Of a stretch of 9,251 nt of DNA, positions 8,359-9,251 are shown one piece after another. The stretch is from SFTH01 sp963643985 (GTDB lineage: Bacteria; Bacillota; Clostridia; Christensenellales; Aristaeellaceae), in the NCBI GenBank assembly GCA_963643985.1, contig CAVINP010000082.1, positions 1 to 9,251 on the forward strand. The letters are read 5' to 3'. A program made the position numbers and the translations under genes. Every line of letters begins with the position of its first letter. Positions within the stretch are counted from its first letter, which is position 1. The notes beneath the pieces are model-generated. The model was not told the DNA's origin. It did not search any database and was given only the letters and a program-made list of their open reading frames with translations.

Positions 8359-9251
8359 TCAGAACAGGGTCAGTACGTCTGCGGAGGTCTTGTCAGGGCG
8401 CAGCGTGATGTTTTCCAGATCCAGCGTGAAGGAGGCGGAGATGAAGTCCGGATAGTTCACGCTCAGGCCGTTGAGCTTGCGCACCATGGTTCCCCGATCG
8501 AGGCCGAATATGCGGGTGGGGCTCACGCCGTCGCGCTCGATGTCATCGTCCATCAGCGTCGAGAGGCTGAACTGATAGTAGCCGCCGCAGGCCTCGGCAA
8601 ACTTGTAGAGGCTGTAGAGTATGACCTCGGGAACGGGACCAGCCCAAAACTTGCGTATAAGCCCCACGGCATGCTTTTTCTCACGTATCGCTTCACCAAT
8701 GCCGATCGGGCCGAGAGGAAGCTCTGACAGCCGAACAAGAGAACTGAATATATCGCCTGTCCAGCTTTCCTTTGAGCCATCATCCACCATCATCGAAGCC
8801 AGTAGTGCCTTTGAATATTCCTGATCGAAATCAACACGCGTAACATACCACCGAACCTGCGGCGTATAGCTGAGGTTTACAAGCATAATTGCCCAGCTTG
8901 CTTCGTTATCCAAACCTATTTTATCCAGAATTTCAGCAGTTTTGGTGAAACCGTTTTCATCAAGAAGTTTCGCGTCTCGCAGGAAACGTTTAAAGAAGCT
9001 GTACATCTGTGAACCGAGGCTGTGATTGTCCTCAAAGCTGTTCTTATACTCGAAATACTGCTTGATCCAGTCCATACGGGGTGCGTGATGTGAATAGATG
9101 TTCAAGCTCGTGCTCTTTCCCGACATAATAATTCCTCCCTTTGGCATTTCCAGCGACTTGTATAGCAAACAACCCTTCTCGGCTTTATGACATTGCGAAC
9201 AGTGCTTGCAGTTATCGGAAATAATAACGTTGCCGTTTTCAAAGTTGAGAC
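8359..9251 (-). CDS. brxP: BrxP, PAPS reductase-like / DUF4007-like fusion, 3' part only (5' end outside window)
   Basis: The reading frame is open to the right edge (first full codon 9249-9247), so this is the C-terminal 296 residues of a longer protein. The first ~40 visible residues end a PAPS reductase/ATP-pyrophosphatase domain: C-x2-C-x2-C-x6-C at visible residues 14, 17, 20 and 27, then GCLLYKSLEMPKGG, the Cys-rich closing motif of DndC-like sulfotransfer proteins. The rest (~255 aa) looks DUF4007-like: an N-terminal helical part with RMDWIKQYF and LGSQMYSFFKRFLRD, which may be winged-helix, and a C-terminal part with YSLYKFAEACGGYYQFSLS and GVSPTRIFGLD. In type 4 BREX, BrxP stands where PglX methylase is in type 1, and it likely modifies host DNA with sulfur (family inference). 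The stop lies 20 nt before brxC. GC content and codon use change sharply near 8640. A TTG at 9168 or ATG at 9147 is unlikely to be the true start. The fusion is seen directly; DUF4007 membership is from memory. Confidence 0.72.
   Translation of the reverse strand, partial: LNFENGNVIISDNCKHCSQCHKAEKGCLLYKSLEMPKGGIIMSGKSTSLNIYSHHAPRMDWIKQYFEYKNSFEDNHSLGSQMYSFFKRFLRDAKLLDENGFTKTAEILDKIGLDNEASWAIMLVNLSYTPQVRWYVTRVDFDQEYSKALLASMMVDDGSKESWTGDIFSSLVRLSELPLGPIGIGEAIREKKHAVGLIRKFWAGPVPEVILYSLYKFAEACGGYYQFSLSTLMDDDIERDGVSPTRIFGLDRGTMVRKLNGLSVNYPDFISASFTLDLENITLRPDKTSADVLTLF
9133..9140 (-). promoter_or_regulatory. Internal Shine-Dalgarno before in-frame ATG at the PAPS/DUF4007 junction
   Basis: On the minus strand AGGGAGGA sits six bases before an ATG at 9126-9124. 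That ATG is in frame with the open BrxP frame and would start a 255-aa protein, MSGKSTSLNIYSHH..., containing only the DUF4007-like part. The same bases also encode the Lys-Gly-Gly that closes the PAPS reductase Cys motif, so the signal could be a by-product of a conserved protein motif. If functional, the gene would yield both the fusion and a free C-terminal domain. Confidence 0.4.

Noticed and set aside
4226..8455. A 1409-codon open frame on the plus strand antisense to brxC, with similar long ones at 1863-4001 (pglZ) and 524-1771 (brxL)
   Set aside because: Each is aligned codon-for-codon with the sense gene, so it stays open simply because the sense genes avoid TTA, CTA and TCA. The translations are rich in Arg, Leu, Ala, His and Gln with no recognisable motifs, while the minus-strand frames carry clear catalytic motifs and ribosome binding sites.
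9145..9168. TTG at 9168 or ATG at 9147 as the start of a separate DUF4007 gene
   Set aside because: The frame continues upstream to the window edge through a coherent PAPS reductase Cys motif, and neither codon has a suitably placed ribosome binding site; only the ATG at 9126 does.

Overview
The window holds one operon, entirely on the minus strand and read from the right edge to the left. It is the downstream four-fifths of a type 4 BREX phage-defence locus. In transcription order the genes are: (1) the 3' end of a phosphoadenosine-phosphosulfate (PAPS) reductase-like / DUF4007-like fusion, BrxP, cut by the right edge; (2) BrxC, a giant AAA+/P-loop protein of 1406 aa; (3) PglZ, an alkaline-phosphatase-superfamily protein of about 773 aa; (4) BrxL, a short-form Lon-related AAA+ protein of 488 aa; (5) a 67-aa protein with two CxxC pairs that is not part of the canonical type 4 set. 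The gaps between genes are 20, 74, 19 and 3 nt, so co-transcription is very likely. The promoter and the catalytic N-terminal part of BrxP lie beyond the right edge. No PglX methyltransferase, BrxA or BrxB is visible, which fits type 4, where the sulfur-chemistry protein BrxP takes the methylase's place.

How the parts would work together (family knowledge plus inference): BrxP carries a sulfotransfer-type domain like DndC/SspD and is the candidate DNA-modifying, probably phosphorothioating, enzyme. BrxC and PglZ form the core BREX ATPase/phosphatase-fold complex. BrxL is a DNA-binding AAA+ effector. The 67-aa protein is a candidate accessory subunit.

The host is probably an anaerobic, gut-type Firmicute (Clostridia-like). 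Ribosome binding sites are strong GGAGG types, the small CxxC protein looks like small Clostridial proteins, and coding DNA is GC-rich (about 60% where counted near 8401-8640). This is a weak inference; no rRNA or housekeeping gene is present.

The most interesting features are a sharp composition and codon-usage break inside the brxP 3' half near 8640, an in-frame internal ribosome binding site plus ATG at the PAPS/DUF4007 junction, the tightly coupled 67-aa protein, and a hairpin in the only sizeable gap (brxC-pglZ). No stretch over 300 bases lacks a gene. I saw no tRNA, rRNA, CRISPR array, insertion sequence or convincing terminator.
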